Translations under genes and position numbers: made by a program
Origin: Hyphomicrobium sp.
GTDB taxonomy: Bacteria > Pseudomonadota > Alphaproteobacteria > Rhizobiales > Hyphomicrobiaceae
Length of the DNA: 64,000 nt
Direction of reading: 5' to 3'
Assembly (NCBI GenBank): GCA_016716675.1
Contig: JADJVG010000002.1
Span: 248,001-312,000, forward strand
In this document: positions 50,485 through 60,025 of the stretch, one piece after another
Position numbering within the stretch: position 1 is the first letter of the stretch
Layout of the letters: each line of letters begins with the position of its first letter
The notes under the pieces: generated by a model
The model's database searches: none
The model's input: only the letters and a program-made list of their open reading frames with translations
Told to the model about the DNA's origin: nothing

Positions 50485-50553
50485 TTATTTTACCGTCGAG
50501 TACCGCATGAAAGGGCCTGTATTTCCGAACAAAAATATCGAGCCATAATTGTT

Positions 50554-52092
50554 ATGCAAGACAAGACGAAACTGACACCCGACGACTTCATCACAGAAGC
50601 AGCGCCGGGTGTCGCGCGGCATGACGTTCAGGCGGTTGCTCGTAGAAAAGCAACCGCCGCGACGGTCGCCGCCGTCGATGCCGGGCCCGGAAAAATAGCG
50701 CTTGCCGGGCGGCAGCATGTCTATCCGAAAAAGGCCAAGGGCCGGTATCGCAATATCAAGTCGGCGATCCTGGTTTTGACGCTCGGCATTTACTATCTGC
50801 TGCCGTGGATCCGCTGGGACCGTGGTCCGGGCTTACCGTCGCAAGCCTTCCTGCTCGATTTCGAGCATCAGCGTTTGTATTTCGGACCGATCGAAATCTG
50901 GGCGCAGGAATTTTACTACATCACCGGCTTGCTGGTAATTTCAGCGCTTGGGTTGTTTCTTGTGACCTCGGTCGCTGGCCGCGTGTGGTGCGGCTATGCG
51001 TGTCCGCAAACCGTGTGGACCGATATGATGGTCGCGGTGGAGCGTTTCTGGCAGGGCGACCGCAACGTCCACATGCGCCGTGACGCGGGGCCCTGGACCT
51101 TCGATAAAATATGGCGCAAGGCTGCAACCCATACCTCGTGGATTTTGATCAGCTTGGCGACCGGCGGCGCGTTCGTATTCTATTTCCGCGATGCGCCGAC
51201 GCTCGCGACAGAACTGATGACGGGCACGGCGCCTAGCGTCGCCTACGCGTTCCTCGGCATTTTTGCGTTCACGACCTATCTGCTCGGCGGCATTGCCCGC
51301 GAACAGGTGTGCATTTATATGTGCCCGTGGCCGCGCATTCAGGGCGCGATGCTCGATCGCAACTCGCTGCTCGTCTCTTATCGAGCCGCTATCGGTGAGC
51401 CGCGCGGACCGCACAAGCGCGGCGATACCTGGGACAATCGCGGTGATTGCGTGGACTGTAAGGCATGCGTCGCGGTCTGTCCTGTCGGCATCGATATCCG
51501 CAACGGCGCGCAGTTGGAATGTATTCAGTGCGCGCTGTGCATTGATGCCTGCAACGAGATCATGGATAAGGTCGGCCGGCCGCGTGGTCTGATCGACTAT
51601 ACGACTGAGCATAACCTAGCGAGCGCAACGGCCGGCCCACGCGACGGCCTGAAGCTCCTGCGCGCCCGCACGCTGCTCTATTCCGGCGTGATCGCGCTCA
51701 TTTGCGCCCTGATGACGTGGTCTTTGTTGAGCCGCTCCGACCTTGACATCAGCGTCCTTGCAGACCGTAATCCGCAGTTCGTGACCCTGAGCGACGGTAG
51801 CGTGCGCAATGGCTACACGATCAAGATCGTCAATAAGACGGACGAGGTTCGTCAGGTGCGCATCAAAGTTTCGGGCATCAAAGGCATAGTGACGTCGATG
51901 GTGGGGCTTGATGGCGCTGATCCGGTGATCGAAGTTCCGGTCGCCGATGTACGTGCCGTCAAACTGTTCGTGACCTTGCCGCGTGAGAGCCGCAGCGAAC
52001 TTTCGAGCACGTCAACACCACTCGATATTACCGTGGCGGATACGACGACAGGCGTTAATAGTGCCCGGCGTACGTCGTTCCACAGTCCATAA
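50554..52092 (+). CDS. ccoG: Cytochrome oxidase accessory protein CcoG (FixG/RdxA), 4Fe-4S
   Basis: 512 residues. Several membrane helices, WCGYACPQTVWTDMMVAVE, then two ferredoxin-type clusters (CVDCKACVAVCPVG from residue 299 and CIQCALCIDAC from 323), a further helix and a C-terminal immunoglobulin-like periplasmic domain (TIKIVNKTDEVRQVRIKVSG). CcoG reduces Cu(II) to Cu(I) for oxidase assembly. First gene of ccoGHIS, 69 bases after ccoP. Confidence 0.95.
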   Translation: MQDKTKLTPDDFITEAAPGVARHDVQAVARRKATAATVAAVDAGPGKIALAGRQHVYPKKAKGRYRNIKSAILVLTLGIYYLLPWIRWDRGPGLPSQAFLLDFEHQRLYFGPIEIWAQEFYYITGLLVISALGLFLVTSVAGRVWCGYACPQTVWTDMMVAVERFWQGDRNVHMRRDAGPWTFDKIWRKAATHTSWILISLATGGAFVFYFRDAPTLATELMTGTAPSVAYAFLGIFAFTTYLLGGIAREQVCIYMCPWPRIQGAMLDRNSLLVSYRAAIGEPRGPHKRGDTWDNRGDCVDCKACVAVCPVGIDIRNGAQLECIQCALCIDACNEIMDKVGRPRGLIDYTTEHNLASATAGPRDGLKLLRARTLLYSGVIALICALMTWSLLSRSDLDISVLADRNPQFVTLSDGSVRNGYTIKIVNKTDEVRQVRIKVSGIKGIVTSMVGLDGADPVIEVPVADVRAVKLFVTLPRESRSELSSTSTPLDITVADTTTGVNSARRTSFHSP

Positions 52093-52107
52093 CAGTGAGG
52101 CTTTGAC

Positions 52108-52614
52108 ATGAACGAACCGGCGTCGCCGTCATTTCAGATCACTGGCCGCAAAGTTCTGATTGCCATGGTCAGTTTTTTTGCAGTGGTCACGGCGGTCGAT
52201 AGCATCATGATGTATCAGGCGGTTTCGACCTTCGGTGGGTTGGAAACGAACGATGCCTATCGCAAAGGTCTCAACTACAATGAGCGAATAGCGACGCTTG
52301 CCGCTCAAGAGCAGATGGGGTGGACGGAATCCGTCACACTGGAACAGCCGGCAGGTGCGTTGGCCGCCGTCTACAAGGATCAGAACGGCCAGCCCGTCGA
52401 AGGTTTGCTGGTGTCGGCAACGCTCAAGCGTCCGGCAACGGATGCCTTTGACCGGCAGGTCGATCTTTTGCCGAAGGGTGAGGGGCGCTATGAAGTGGCG
52501 TTGCCGGATCTCGGCAAAGGGGCGTGGGCCGTTGAAGTGATCGTCCGCACGAGCAGCAATCCTGGAGCAGCCATCGTGTATCAATCGAAGGCGCGGATAT
52601 GGAAACAGTCGTAG
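52108..52614 (+). CDS. ccoH: cbb3 oxidase assembly protein CcoH (FixH)
   Basis: 168 residues. One membrane helix (VLIAMVSFFAVVTAVDSIMM) and a periplasmic FixH domain (YRKGLNYNERIATLAAQEQM, then GWTESVTLE and ATDAFDRQVDLLPKGEGRYE). The length is normal. It overlaps ccoI by 16 bases. Confidence 0.92.
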   Translation: MNEPASPSFQITGRKVLIAMVSFFAVVTAVDSIMMYQAVSTFGGLETNDAYRKGLNYNERIATLAAQEQMGWTESVTLEQPAGALAAVYKDQNGQPVEGLLVSATLKRPATDAFDRQVDLLPKGEGRYEVALPDLGKGAWAVEVIVRTSSNPGAAIVYQSKARIWKQS

Positions 52615-54833
52615 CCAGCCGCACCAGTGCCTCCTCGGACGTTGAATCTCAAGAGGCTTGCGCAACGCTGAGTGTGATGCTTGCCGTGCCGCACATGATG
52701 TGTGGCGGCTGCGTTCGCACGATCGAGCAAGCGCTGCTGGCGACGCCGGGTGTCGGCGCCGCACGCGCCAACCTTGGTGCGCGCCGCGTGTTCGTAACGT
52801 TTACATCCCCGGACACCAGCACCGGCGAGCTGATTGGCGTGTTGAAGAATGAGGGCTTTTCGTCCGCTGAATTGGCCGACGACGATCCGTCGCAAAGCGC
52901 CCGCTCGAGTGGTCTGTTGGCGCGCGTTGGTGTGGCGGGCTTTGCCGCAGCCAACATCATGCTGCTGTCCGTGTCGGTTTGGTCGGGCCATGCTTCCGAC
53001 ATGGATAGCTCGGTTGCGACGCTTTTCCATTGGCTTTCCGCGCTGATTGCGTTGCCGGCGATCGGCTATGCGGCGCAGCCCTTCTTCGCCTCGGCTTACG
53101 CCGCCTTGCGCAGCCGTCGCGTCAACATGGATGTGCCGATTTCACTGGGCATTACGCTGGCGACGGCGATGAGCCTTTTTCAGACCATGCGCGGAACCGA
53201 TCAGGTGTATTTCGACGCTGCGGTCACGCTGGTGTTCTTTCTCTTGATCGGTCGGACGCTTGATGAGCGCATGCGCGTCAAGAGCCGGGGTGCTGCTGAA
53301 AATCTGATGAGCTTGAAGGCGGTTGCCGCAACCGTCATCGGCCAGGATGGCGTCGCCCGCCAGATCCAGGCGCGCAACGTCGTGCCGGGTATGCGCATGA
53401 TCGCCGCAGCAGGCGAACGTATTGCCGCCGACGGCATCATCACCTCGGGCCGCAGCGAAATCGACGAAAGCCTGATTACCGGCGAAACGCTGCCGCGCAT
53501 CGTACAAGCGGGCGATCGCGTGCACGCGGGGACCGTCAACGGTGCGGGCACCTTGCAGATTGAAGCAACGTCTACGGATGAGAACACGCTGCTCGCGGAA
53601 ATCGCGCGCCTGATGCTCGCTGGCGAGCAAAGCCGGGGCCGTTATGTTCGCCTCGCTGACCGCGCCGCCAGAATGTATGCTCCAGCCGTGCACGTGCTCG
53701 GACTGGCGACGTTCATCGGCTGGATGGTTGCTGGCGGCGGGTGGGAACAAGCGCTGACGTACGCGATCGCCGTGCTCATCATCACGTGTCCGTGCGCGCT
53801 TGCGCTCGCCGTGCCCGCGGTACAGGTCGCCGCAACCAGCCGCTTGTTTGGGCAAGGCACCATTGTCAAAGCCGCCGACGGTCTGGAGCGGCTTTCGGAA
53901 GTCGATACCATTGTGTTCGATAAGACCGGCACGCTGACCATGGGCGAACTGCATCTGAGCGATGGTCAGACGATTTCTGACGACATCCTCGTGAAGGCCG
54001 CTGGGCTTGCCGTCTCAAGCCGTCACCCGTATGCGCAGGCGATTGTTCGGGAGGCGCGCGCGCGCGGCCTTGATATTGCTGTGCGCCCTGGCGTGCAGGA
54101 AGTCGCGGGTTCGGGCTTGGTGGTTGCTGCCGGCAGTGGCGAAGTGCGGCTCGGGTCGGCGGCGTGGACCGGCGTCACGGATGCGCGCCAACACGAAGCG
54201 TCGCTGTGGTTCGTGCAGCCGGGGCGAGAAGCCATTGGGTTCCGCTTCGAAGACCGGCTGCGCTCTGACGCGGTTGAGACCGTAGCCGCGCTCAAGGCCG
54301 CTGGATATGCCGTTGAATTGCTGTCGGGGGACCGGCCCGATGCCGTCGAAGCCGCCGCGCGTGCCGCTGGCTTTACCCGCTGGCAGGGCGGCGCGCGCCC
54401 AGACGCCAAGCTGCACCGCCTGCAAACCTTGAAGGATCAGGGGCACCGGACCTTGATGGTCGGCGACGGTTTGAATGATGCGCCAGCATTGGCCACTGGG
54501 CACGCCTCTCTTTCCCCGGCAACAGCCGTCGATATTTCTCAGACGGCCGCCGACGCCGTGTTTCAGGGCGATCGCCTTGCGCCGGTCGTCGAAACGCTGA
54601 AAGTGGCGCGGGCGTCGCACCGCATGTCGCTACAGAATTTTGCCATCGCCATCCTCTACAACATGGCATTCGTGCCGCTCGCCATGGCCGGATACGTAAC
54701 GCCGCTGGTTGCCGCTATTGCCATGTCGACGTCATCCATTATTGTAACGGCCAATGCCGTGCGGTTGCGGACCATGAAATTGGCACTTCCGCCCGTGGTG
54801 CACGACAAGCAGCAAAAAGGAGGTAGCATATGA
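52599..54833 (+). CDS. ccoI: Copper-exporting P1B-type ATPase for oxidase assembly (CcoI/FixI)
   Basis: 744 residues. An HMA domain with MCGGC (Cys 35 and 38) starts the protein; the actuator has ITGETLPRI, the ion-binding helix has CPCAL (397-399), the phosphorylation site is DKTGT (Asp 441), and MVGDGLNDAPAL is the hinge. This type delivers Cu to the periplasm for CuB insertion in CcoN, not for resistance. It overlaps ccoS by four bases. Confidence 0.96.
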   Translation: METVVASRTSASSDVESQEACATLSVMLAVPHMMCGGCVRTIEQALLATPGVGAARANLGARRVFVTFTSPDTSTGELIGVLKNEGFSSAELADDDPSQSARSSGLLARVGVAGFAAANIMLLSVSVWSGHASDMDSSVATLFHWLSALIALPAIGYAAQPFFASAYAALRSRRVNMDVPISLGITLATAMSLFQTMRGTDQVYFDAAVTLVFFLLIGRTLDERMRVKSRGAAENLMSLKAVAATVIGQDGVARQIQARNVVPGMRMIAAAGERIAADGIITSGRSEIDESLITGETLPRIVQAGDRVHAGTVNGAGTLQIEATSTDENTLLAEIARLMLAGEQSRGRYVRLADRAARMYAPAVHVLGLATFIGWMVAGGGWEQALTYAIAVLIITCPCALALAVPAVQVAATSRLFGQGTIVKAADGLERLSEVDTIVFDKTGTLTMGELHLSDGQTISDDILVKAAGLAVSSRHPYAQAIVREARARGLDIAVRPGVQEVAGSGLVVAAGSGEVRLGSAAWTGVTDARQHEASLWFVQPGREAIGFRFEDRLRSDAVETVAALKAAGYAVELLSGDRPDAVEAAARAAGFTRWQGGARPDAKLHRLQTLKDQGHRTLMVGDGLNDAPALATGHASLSPATAVDISQTAADAVFQGDRLAPVVETLKVARASHRMSLQNFAIAILYNMAFVPLAMAGYVTPLVAAIAMSTSSIIVTANAVRLRTMKLALPPVVHDKQQKGGSI

Positions 54834-55063
54834 CCTCATTGGCTTGGCTATTGCCTGCAGCACTGTCTCTGGGCTTTCTCGGTCTTATGGCGTTCCTTTG
54901 GGCGCTGCGCGACGGACAATTCGACGATCTCGAAGGTGCAGGCTGGCGGGCGCTGGAAGACGGCGAGCCACTCGACGGCAAGTCGTCGCGCGAGGCTGCC
55001 AAAACACGTCCGCCGCTGAACGATGCGGCGAGCCCGCTCGGGCGCGGAGCCAAACATGGCTAG
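54830..55063 (+). CDS. ccoS: cbb3 oxidase maturation protein CcoS
   Basis: 77 residues. One membrane helix (WLLPAALSLGFLGLMAFLWA) followed by RDGQFDDLEGAGWRALEDG, the hallmark tail of CcoS (QFDDLEGxAxRxL). It is needed for cofactor insertion in CcoN. The ATG is translationally coupled to ccoI, and the end overlaps the next gene by 8 bases. Confidence 0.95.
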   Translation: MTSLAWLLPAALSLGFLGLMAFLWALRDGQFDDLEGAGWRALEDGEPLDGKSSREAAKTRPPLNDAASPLGRGAKHG

Positions 55064-55754
55064 TCTCTACGCGGCCATGATTGGCGGCGTGTTGATGGGG
55101 CTCGCTAGCGCGCTACATTGCGGTGCCATGTGTTCCGGGGTTTGCGGATCAGCCATGCTGATGCTGCAGCCGGAGACAGGCCGTCAGCGCCTCTACAATC
55201 TGCTGATGCTGCAAGCTGGACGTATCACGACGTACGCGGCGCTGGGTGCTGCCGGCGCGCTGATAGGGTCGTCGCTGATTACGCCCGACATCGCAGCCAG
55301 ATTCCGCACCATGCAGTGGGCCGCGGCAATTGCGATGATGGCGATGGGCCTCGCCATGGCCGGCATGCTGCCGCGACTGGCGATCGTGGATCGCGGCGCG
55401 GTCGCCCTTTCGAACGGCATCGAGCGCATCGTGGCGCCGCTCAAGAGATGGCCGCGTGTCGCCCCCTATGCGCTCGGCATGATGTGGGGCGCGAATGCCT
55501 GCCCGATGGTGTACGGCGCCATGTTCACCGCGACGCTTACCGGGTCGGTTGTCGGCGGGGTTACGTTCATGACGGCGTTCGGTTTCGGGACGCTGCCGGC
55601 GTTGCTGGCCACCGGGTACGGCCTGTCGAAGCTCAAATCGCTTTCGCTCAAAGCCTCGGCACAGACGGTCGGGGGATTGGCCATAGCGGCCGCCGGTTTC
55701 GTCTCGTTGTATGCGTCGGCGCCGATCAGCGCGTTGTTTTGCATCACCCCGTAA
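55056..55754 (+). CDS. Sulfite exporter TauE/SafE-family membrane protein, cbb3-linked
   Basis: 232 residues from ATG at 55056. Six membrane segments; the start MIGGVLMGLASALHCGAMCSG carries the H-C-x2-M-C motif typical of the UPF/SafE-2 branch found with cbb3 and copper genes, and MMWGANACPMVYGAMFTATL repeats a Cys-Pro-Met motif. These conserved Cys/His/Met suggest metal (copper) or thiol transport related to oxidase maturation; sulfite export is not implied. It overlaps ccoS, so is part of that operon. Confidence 0.87.
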   Translation: MASLYAAMIGGVLMGLASALHCGAMCSGVCGSAMLMLQPETGRQRLYNLLMLQAGRITTYAALGAAGALIGSSLITPDIAARFRTMQWAAAIAMMAMGLAMAGMLPRLAIVDRGAVALSNGIERIVAPLKRWPRVAPYALGMMWGANACPMVYGAMFTATLTGSVVGGVTFMTAFGFGTLPALLATGYGLSKLKSLSLKASAQTVGGLAIAAAGFVSLYASAPISALFCITP

Positions 55755-55941
55755 TGGGCGCGCGGCATGGCTGGCATTGCCGGTCATTCATTGGCAAAGC
55801 CTCAATAGCGCGACACCTGTCGCAAGCGCCGGGCGGCGCGTTCCAGCAGAAGCGCGGGCGTAGCCTTAGGCCATTGGTCTAAACGAGATCGACATTCCCA
55901 GCCGCCGAAAACGCTGTATTCTGACAGATGCCGCTTCGACA

Positions 55942-55974
55942 AAACCGCGGGAGCTTTTGCCCGCGGTTTGTTTT
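55942..55974 (+). terminator. Rho-independent terminator after the cco cluster
   Basis: Arms AAACCGCGGG (55942-55951) and CCCGCGGTTT (55960-55969) form a perfect 10-bp stem, with TTTGTTTT (55967-55974) on the forward strand. Also lies just before the DUF485 gene, so it may act as an attenuator for read-through. Confidence 0.82.
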
Positions 55975-56019
55975 GGGCGGCAACAAAAAAAGGCGGCACA
56001 AGCTCGGGGGATGGACACA

Positions 56020-56340
56020 ATGGCATTGGATTCGGATGCACTCATCGAAAGGGTCAAATCCGACCCGCAATTTCACGAACTCGTTCGACGCCGCGCGCGG
56101 CTGGCGTGGTCGCTGACTGCGACTATGATCGTCATCTATTTCGGCTTCGTGCTGACCGTCGCGTTCCATAAAGAGTGGCTTGCGCAGTCGCTGTCCGGCG
56201 GCGTCACAACGATCGGCATTCCTGTTGGTGTCGGCGTTATTCTTTCGGCATTCGTGCTGACTGGGCTCTACGTGGCGCGGGCCAATACCACCTTCGATGA
56301 TTTGACCAAAGGCATCATCGAACGGGTGAAGAAATCATGA
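56020..56340 (+). CDS. DUF485-family small membrane protein
   Basis: 106 residues. ATG at 56020 has GGGGGA 8 bases upstream; ATG at 56011 is in frame but with no room for a ribosome site. Typical DUF485: RVKSDPQFHELVRRRARLAW, two membrane helices (WSLTATMIVIYFGFVLTVAF and GVGVILSAFVLTGLYVARA) and NTTFDDLTKGIIE. It always accompanies actP-type symporters. It overlaps actP by four bases (ATGA). Confidence 0.93.
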   Translation: MALDSDALIERVKSDPQFHELVRRRARLAWSLTATMIVIYFGFVLTVAFHKEWLAQSLSGGVTTIGIPVGVGVILSAFVLTGLYVARANTTFDDLTKGIIERVKKS

Positions 56341-57965
56341 TCACACAGATGAGACGCGCAGCCATTTGGCTGTTGGCGCTGCTGACTGTCACGTTCGCAA
56401 CGCAAGCGTATGCGGATTCAATCCAGGTTACAGGCAAAGCCGATCTGAACGTCGAAGCGATTGGGATGTTCCTGATCTTCGTATTGATGACGCTCGGCAT
56501 CACCAAGTGGGCGGCAGGGCGCACCAAATCCGCGGCTGATTTTTATGCGGCAGGCGGCGGCATTACCGGCCTTCAGAACGGCTTGGCGATTGCTGGCGAC
56601 TACATGTCGGCGGCATCGTTTCTCGGCATCTCGGGCCTAGTGTTCGCGGCCGGTTACGACGGGCTTATCTACTCTGTTGGTTGGCTCGTCGGCTGGCCGA
56701 TCGTGCTGTTTTTGATCGCCGAAAGACTGCGCAATCTCGGCAAGTTCACCTTCGCTGACGTCGCCGCCTTTCGCCTGGAAGCACTCCCGATCCGCATCTT
56801 GTCGGCCGTCGGTACGCTCGTTGTGGTGGCGTTCTATTTGATCGCGCAGATGGTTGGCGCAGGAAAGCTGATCCAGACGCTGTTCGGCATGGATTATCTC
56901 TACGCCGTCGTCATCGTCGGGTGTTTGATGATCGTCTATGTTGCCTTCGGCGGCATGGTGGCGACGACTTGGGTGCAGATCATCAAGGCATGTTTGCTGC
57001 TCGGCGGCGCCAGCTTCATGGCGTTGATGGTGCTGGCGAAGTTCAACTTCTCGCCGGAAGCCATGTTCCAGAAGGCGGTTGAGATTCATCCGCAGGCCGG
57101 TGCGATCATGGGGCCGGGCGCGCTTGTCAAAGATCCGATATCGACGATCTCGCTGGGGTTGGCGCTCATGTTCGGAACCGCGGGATTACCGCACATTCTG
57201 ATGCGGTTCTTCACTGTGTCGGACGCTAAGGCCGCGCGCAAGTCCGTGTTCTACGCGACCGGCTTCATCGGCTACTTTTATATCCTCACCTTCATTATCG
57301 GCTTTGGCGCCATCACGCTGCTGCTGCAAGACCCGAGCTTCTTCAAGGCGGGTGCTGTGCCAGCGGCCAATGGCAGCTCGCCGGCTGATGTGATTGGCTC
57401 GGGGAACATGTCGGCCGTGCATCTTTCGAAGGCGGTGGGCGGGTCGCTGTTCCTCGGCTTCATCTCGGCCGTGGCGTTCGCCACCATTCTGGCGGTCGTG
57501 GCAGGGTTGACGCTTGCCGGTGCGACGGCGATCAGTCACGATCTCTATGCGTCGGTCATCCGCAAGGGTAAAGTTTCCGACGATAAGGAAGTGCGCATTT
57601 CGAAGATCTCGGCCGTCGTGATCGGGCTTTTTGCGATCTTTCTCGGCTATGTCTTCGAGAAGCAGAACGTGGCGTTCATGGTCGGGTTGGCCTTTGCGAT
57701 TGCGGCTAGCTGCAATTTCCCGGTGCTGGCCATGAGTGTGTTCTGGAAGGGCACGACGACGTGGGGCGCGCTGATCGGCGGGTTCCTCGGGCTGTTCAGC
57801 GCAACGATCATGGTCATCATGAGCCCGTCGGTTTGGGAGACGACGCTCGGCCACGAAAAGGGTACGGCGCTATTCCCCTATGACAACCCGGCACTGTTTC
57901 TCGATGTCGATCGCGTTCTTCGGAACATGGTTGTTCTCGAAACTCGATCGCAGCGCACGAGGTGA
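56337..57965 (+). CDS. actP: Acetate/monocarboxylate:cation symporter ActP, C-terminus frameshifted
   Basis: As read, 542 residues with signal-like start, then about 13 membrane helices of the SSS family: GLQNGLAIAGDYMSAASFLG, LIAQMVGAGKLIQTLFGMD, FGTAGLPHILMRFFTVSDAK. The end is abnormal: after YDNPALF the chain reads LDVDRVLRNMVVLETRS. In the next frame the DNA encodes SMSIAFFGTWLFSKLDRS and GDRERAAFYAQYVRSETG, ending at TAA 58042-58044, which is the normal ActP tail. One T too many in the run at about 57898-57900 explains it. Corrected, the gene would be 56337-58044 and 568 residues. It moves acetate or similar acids into the cell. Confidence 0.9.
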   Translation: MITQMRRAAIWLLALLTVTFATQAYADSIQVTGKADLNVEAIGMFLIFVLMTLGITKWAAGRTKSAADFYAAGGGITGLQNGLAIAGDYMSAASFLGISGLVFAAGYDGLIYSVGWLVGWPIVLFLIAERLRNLGKFTFADVAAFRLEALPIRILSAVGTLVVVAFYLIAQMVGAGKLIQTLFGMDYLYAVVIVGCLMIVYVAFGGMVATTWVQIIKACLLLGGASFMALMVLAKFNFSPEAMFQKAVEIHPQAGAIMGPGALVKDPISTISLGLALMFGTAGLPHILMRFFTVSDAKAARKSVFYATGFIGYFYILTFIIGFGAITLLLQDPSFFKAGAVPAANGSSPADVIGSGNMSAVHLSKAVGGSLFLGFISAVAFATILAVVAGLTLAGATAISHDLYASVIRKGKVSDDKEVRISKISAVVIGLFAIFLGYVFEKQNVAFMVGLAFAIAASCNFPVLAMSVFWKGTTTWGALIGGFLGLFSATIMVIMSPSVWETTLGHEKGTALFPYDNPALFLDVDRVLRNMVVLETRSQRTR

Positions 57966-58189
57966 CCGCGAGCGGGCCGCGTTCTATGCCCAGTACGTGC
58001 GCTCGGAGACGGGCATCGGCGCGTCGGGTGCGGTCGCGCACTAATGAGACTATTAGGCCCGGCCGGCAGGTGTTCACCCACCGTGCTGGCCGGGTTCCGC
58101 AAATCGCTCGACCGAGCGCAGGCTTTATCGCAGTTCGTGTAGCCGGTGGTGCGCGTTTCAGGCCGGGCTGCATTGAGAGATCCGAGTGG

Positions 58190-60015
58190 ATGCCGCAAGC
58201 TTTTGATTTCCAGAACCCGCCTTTCGACCGGCTGACACACACAGAAGTTCTCAGCCTGCAATCCAAAATCGATATTGGATACTGGCCGCCAGGCGCGACG
58301 ATCATCGCCCGGGGCGCAGCCGCAGCGCATCTTTACGTCATCATCAAAGGATCGGTTGAAGAGCGCGACGGCGACGAGGTCGAAAGCGTTCTGAGACACA
58401 AAGATAGTTTCGACGCGCGCGCCTTGGTGCACGGTGCGGCCGGAACGGCGTTTGTCGCCGCAGAGGAGACGCTGTGCTATCTGGTGCCAAAGAAGGACGC
58501 AGCCCCGAACTCATCAAGCAGAACACCGGATTTGCGGCGTTCTTCTATTCCGAGCTGTCGCGCAAACTGACAAACTACAGCGCCTATCAGGATGAAGTGT
58601 CGGGCGATCTCAATCAGGTGCTGCGCGCGCGCGTCAAGGACACGCGCCTGCACGAGGTTTGCTACATCGATGGCTCGGCGACCCTTGCCGAAGCCGCGCG
58701 GCTGATGGAAGAGCGCCACAACAACACATTGTTCGTGCGCGATGGCGACCGCACCGGCATCATCACCGGGACGAACCTGTCGAAAGCTGCCGTTCTGCAG
58801 GCGTTGCCCCTCGACACCAAAGTGCGCGACGTCGCGCATTTCGAGATTTTTTCCGTCGATGCCGATGATTTCATATTCGAAGCGCTGATCCAGATGACGC
58901 GCCACCGGGTGCGCCGGCTGGCCGTCGTTTCCGGCGGGGCATATGCCGGAACGCTCGAAGATATTGATATACTCGGACTGGTCGCGGGCAACTCGCAGCT
59001 CATTCCAGGCCGCATCGACCGGGCGCGCCGGGTTGCGGATCTGGAGCCTGCTGCGCGGGATATCCAAGCGCAGGTTGAGCGCTTGCATCGCCAGGGCGTC
59101 AAGGTGGAGGTGATCGCGGAGATCACGTCTGACCTCAACCGGGCGCTGTTCTCCAAGCTGTTCGATCTTACCGCGCCGGCATCGATCAAGGAGGCCGGAT
59201 GCCTGCTGGTGATGGGATCGGAGGGGCGCGGCGAGCAGACGGTCAGAACCGATCAAGACAACGCGCTGCTGCTGGCGCGTGCCGTGCCTGAGGCCGATCT
59301 CGACACGTTTCGGCGCGATTTCACCAGCGCGCTTGAAGCGTTCGGGTTCCCGCTGTGTCCCGGCAATATCATGATCCGCAATCCGCAGTGGTCTCAGCCG
59401 ATAGACGGTTTTACGGAGCAACTGAGAAGCTGGGTGCTGATGCCGGACGAGAAGGGCGCGATGAACATCGCGGTTTTCACCGATGCGGTCACCGTGGCAG
59501 GCAAGGCCGAGCTGCTCGACAAAGCTAAGGCAGAGGTGCACGCCTTGATGGCGGGTGAGAGCAGCTATCTGGCGCGCTTCGCCAAGGCGATCGATCAGTT
59601 TGAGGATGCCAGCGCCAGCGTACTGACATCGCTGATGGCCAGCGTCGGGGTTGCATCGGACGTCATCCATCTCAAGAAATCCGGCACGTTTCCTATTGTC
59701 CATGGCGTGCGCGTGATGGCCCTGGAGCAAGGCATTGCGGCCACATCGACGGCGGAACGGCTCGATGCGCTCGCCAAAAAATCCGTCCTGAGTCCAGCGC
59801 TCTGCAATGATCTGAAAAGCGCGCTGGCTTATTTCATGGAAGTGCGGCTGCGGTCTCAGTTGCGCGCCATTCGCACCGGACGGCCCGAGGAGGAAGCGAT
59901 CGTCCATCTTCAGGAACTGTCGTCGCGCGACCGCGATCTGCTGCGTGAAGCCCTAAAGGTTGTCAAGCGCTTCAAAGACGTCGTGCGCTCGCGCTATCAT
60001 CTCGCTCAACTTTGA
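58190..60015 (+). pseudogene. DUF294 nucleotidyltransferase-like protein with cNMP-binding and CBS domains, frameshifted
   Basis: The first frame, from ATG at 58190, encodes a cyclic-nucleotide-binding domain (YWPPGATIIARGAAAAHLYV, IIKGSVEERDGDEVESVL) and breaks near CYLVPKKD at about 58490-58505. The second frame continues with PELIKQNTGFAAFFYSELSR, a CBS pair (TLAEAARLMEERHNNTLFVR and ALIQMTRHRVRRLAVVS), then the DUF294 putative nucleotidyltransferase domain (LLVMGSEGRGEQTVRTDQDN, with the G-S-x-x-R-x-E signature) and a C-terminal helical domain. Adding one C to the run CCCC near 58502 gives 608 residues, the usual length. Such proteins are encoded with actP and a DnaQ-like exonuclease, as here, but their reaction is not established. 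Confidence 0.88.
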
Positions 60016-60025
60016 GGGCGGGCGC

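Noticed and set aside
58477..59907. A 476-residue reverse-strand open frame opposite the DUF294 gene
   Set aside because: Antisense to well-conserved CBS and nucleotidyltransferase motifs; composition typical of a mirrored high-GC gene.
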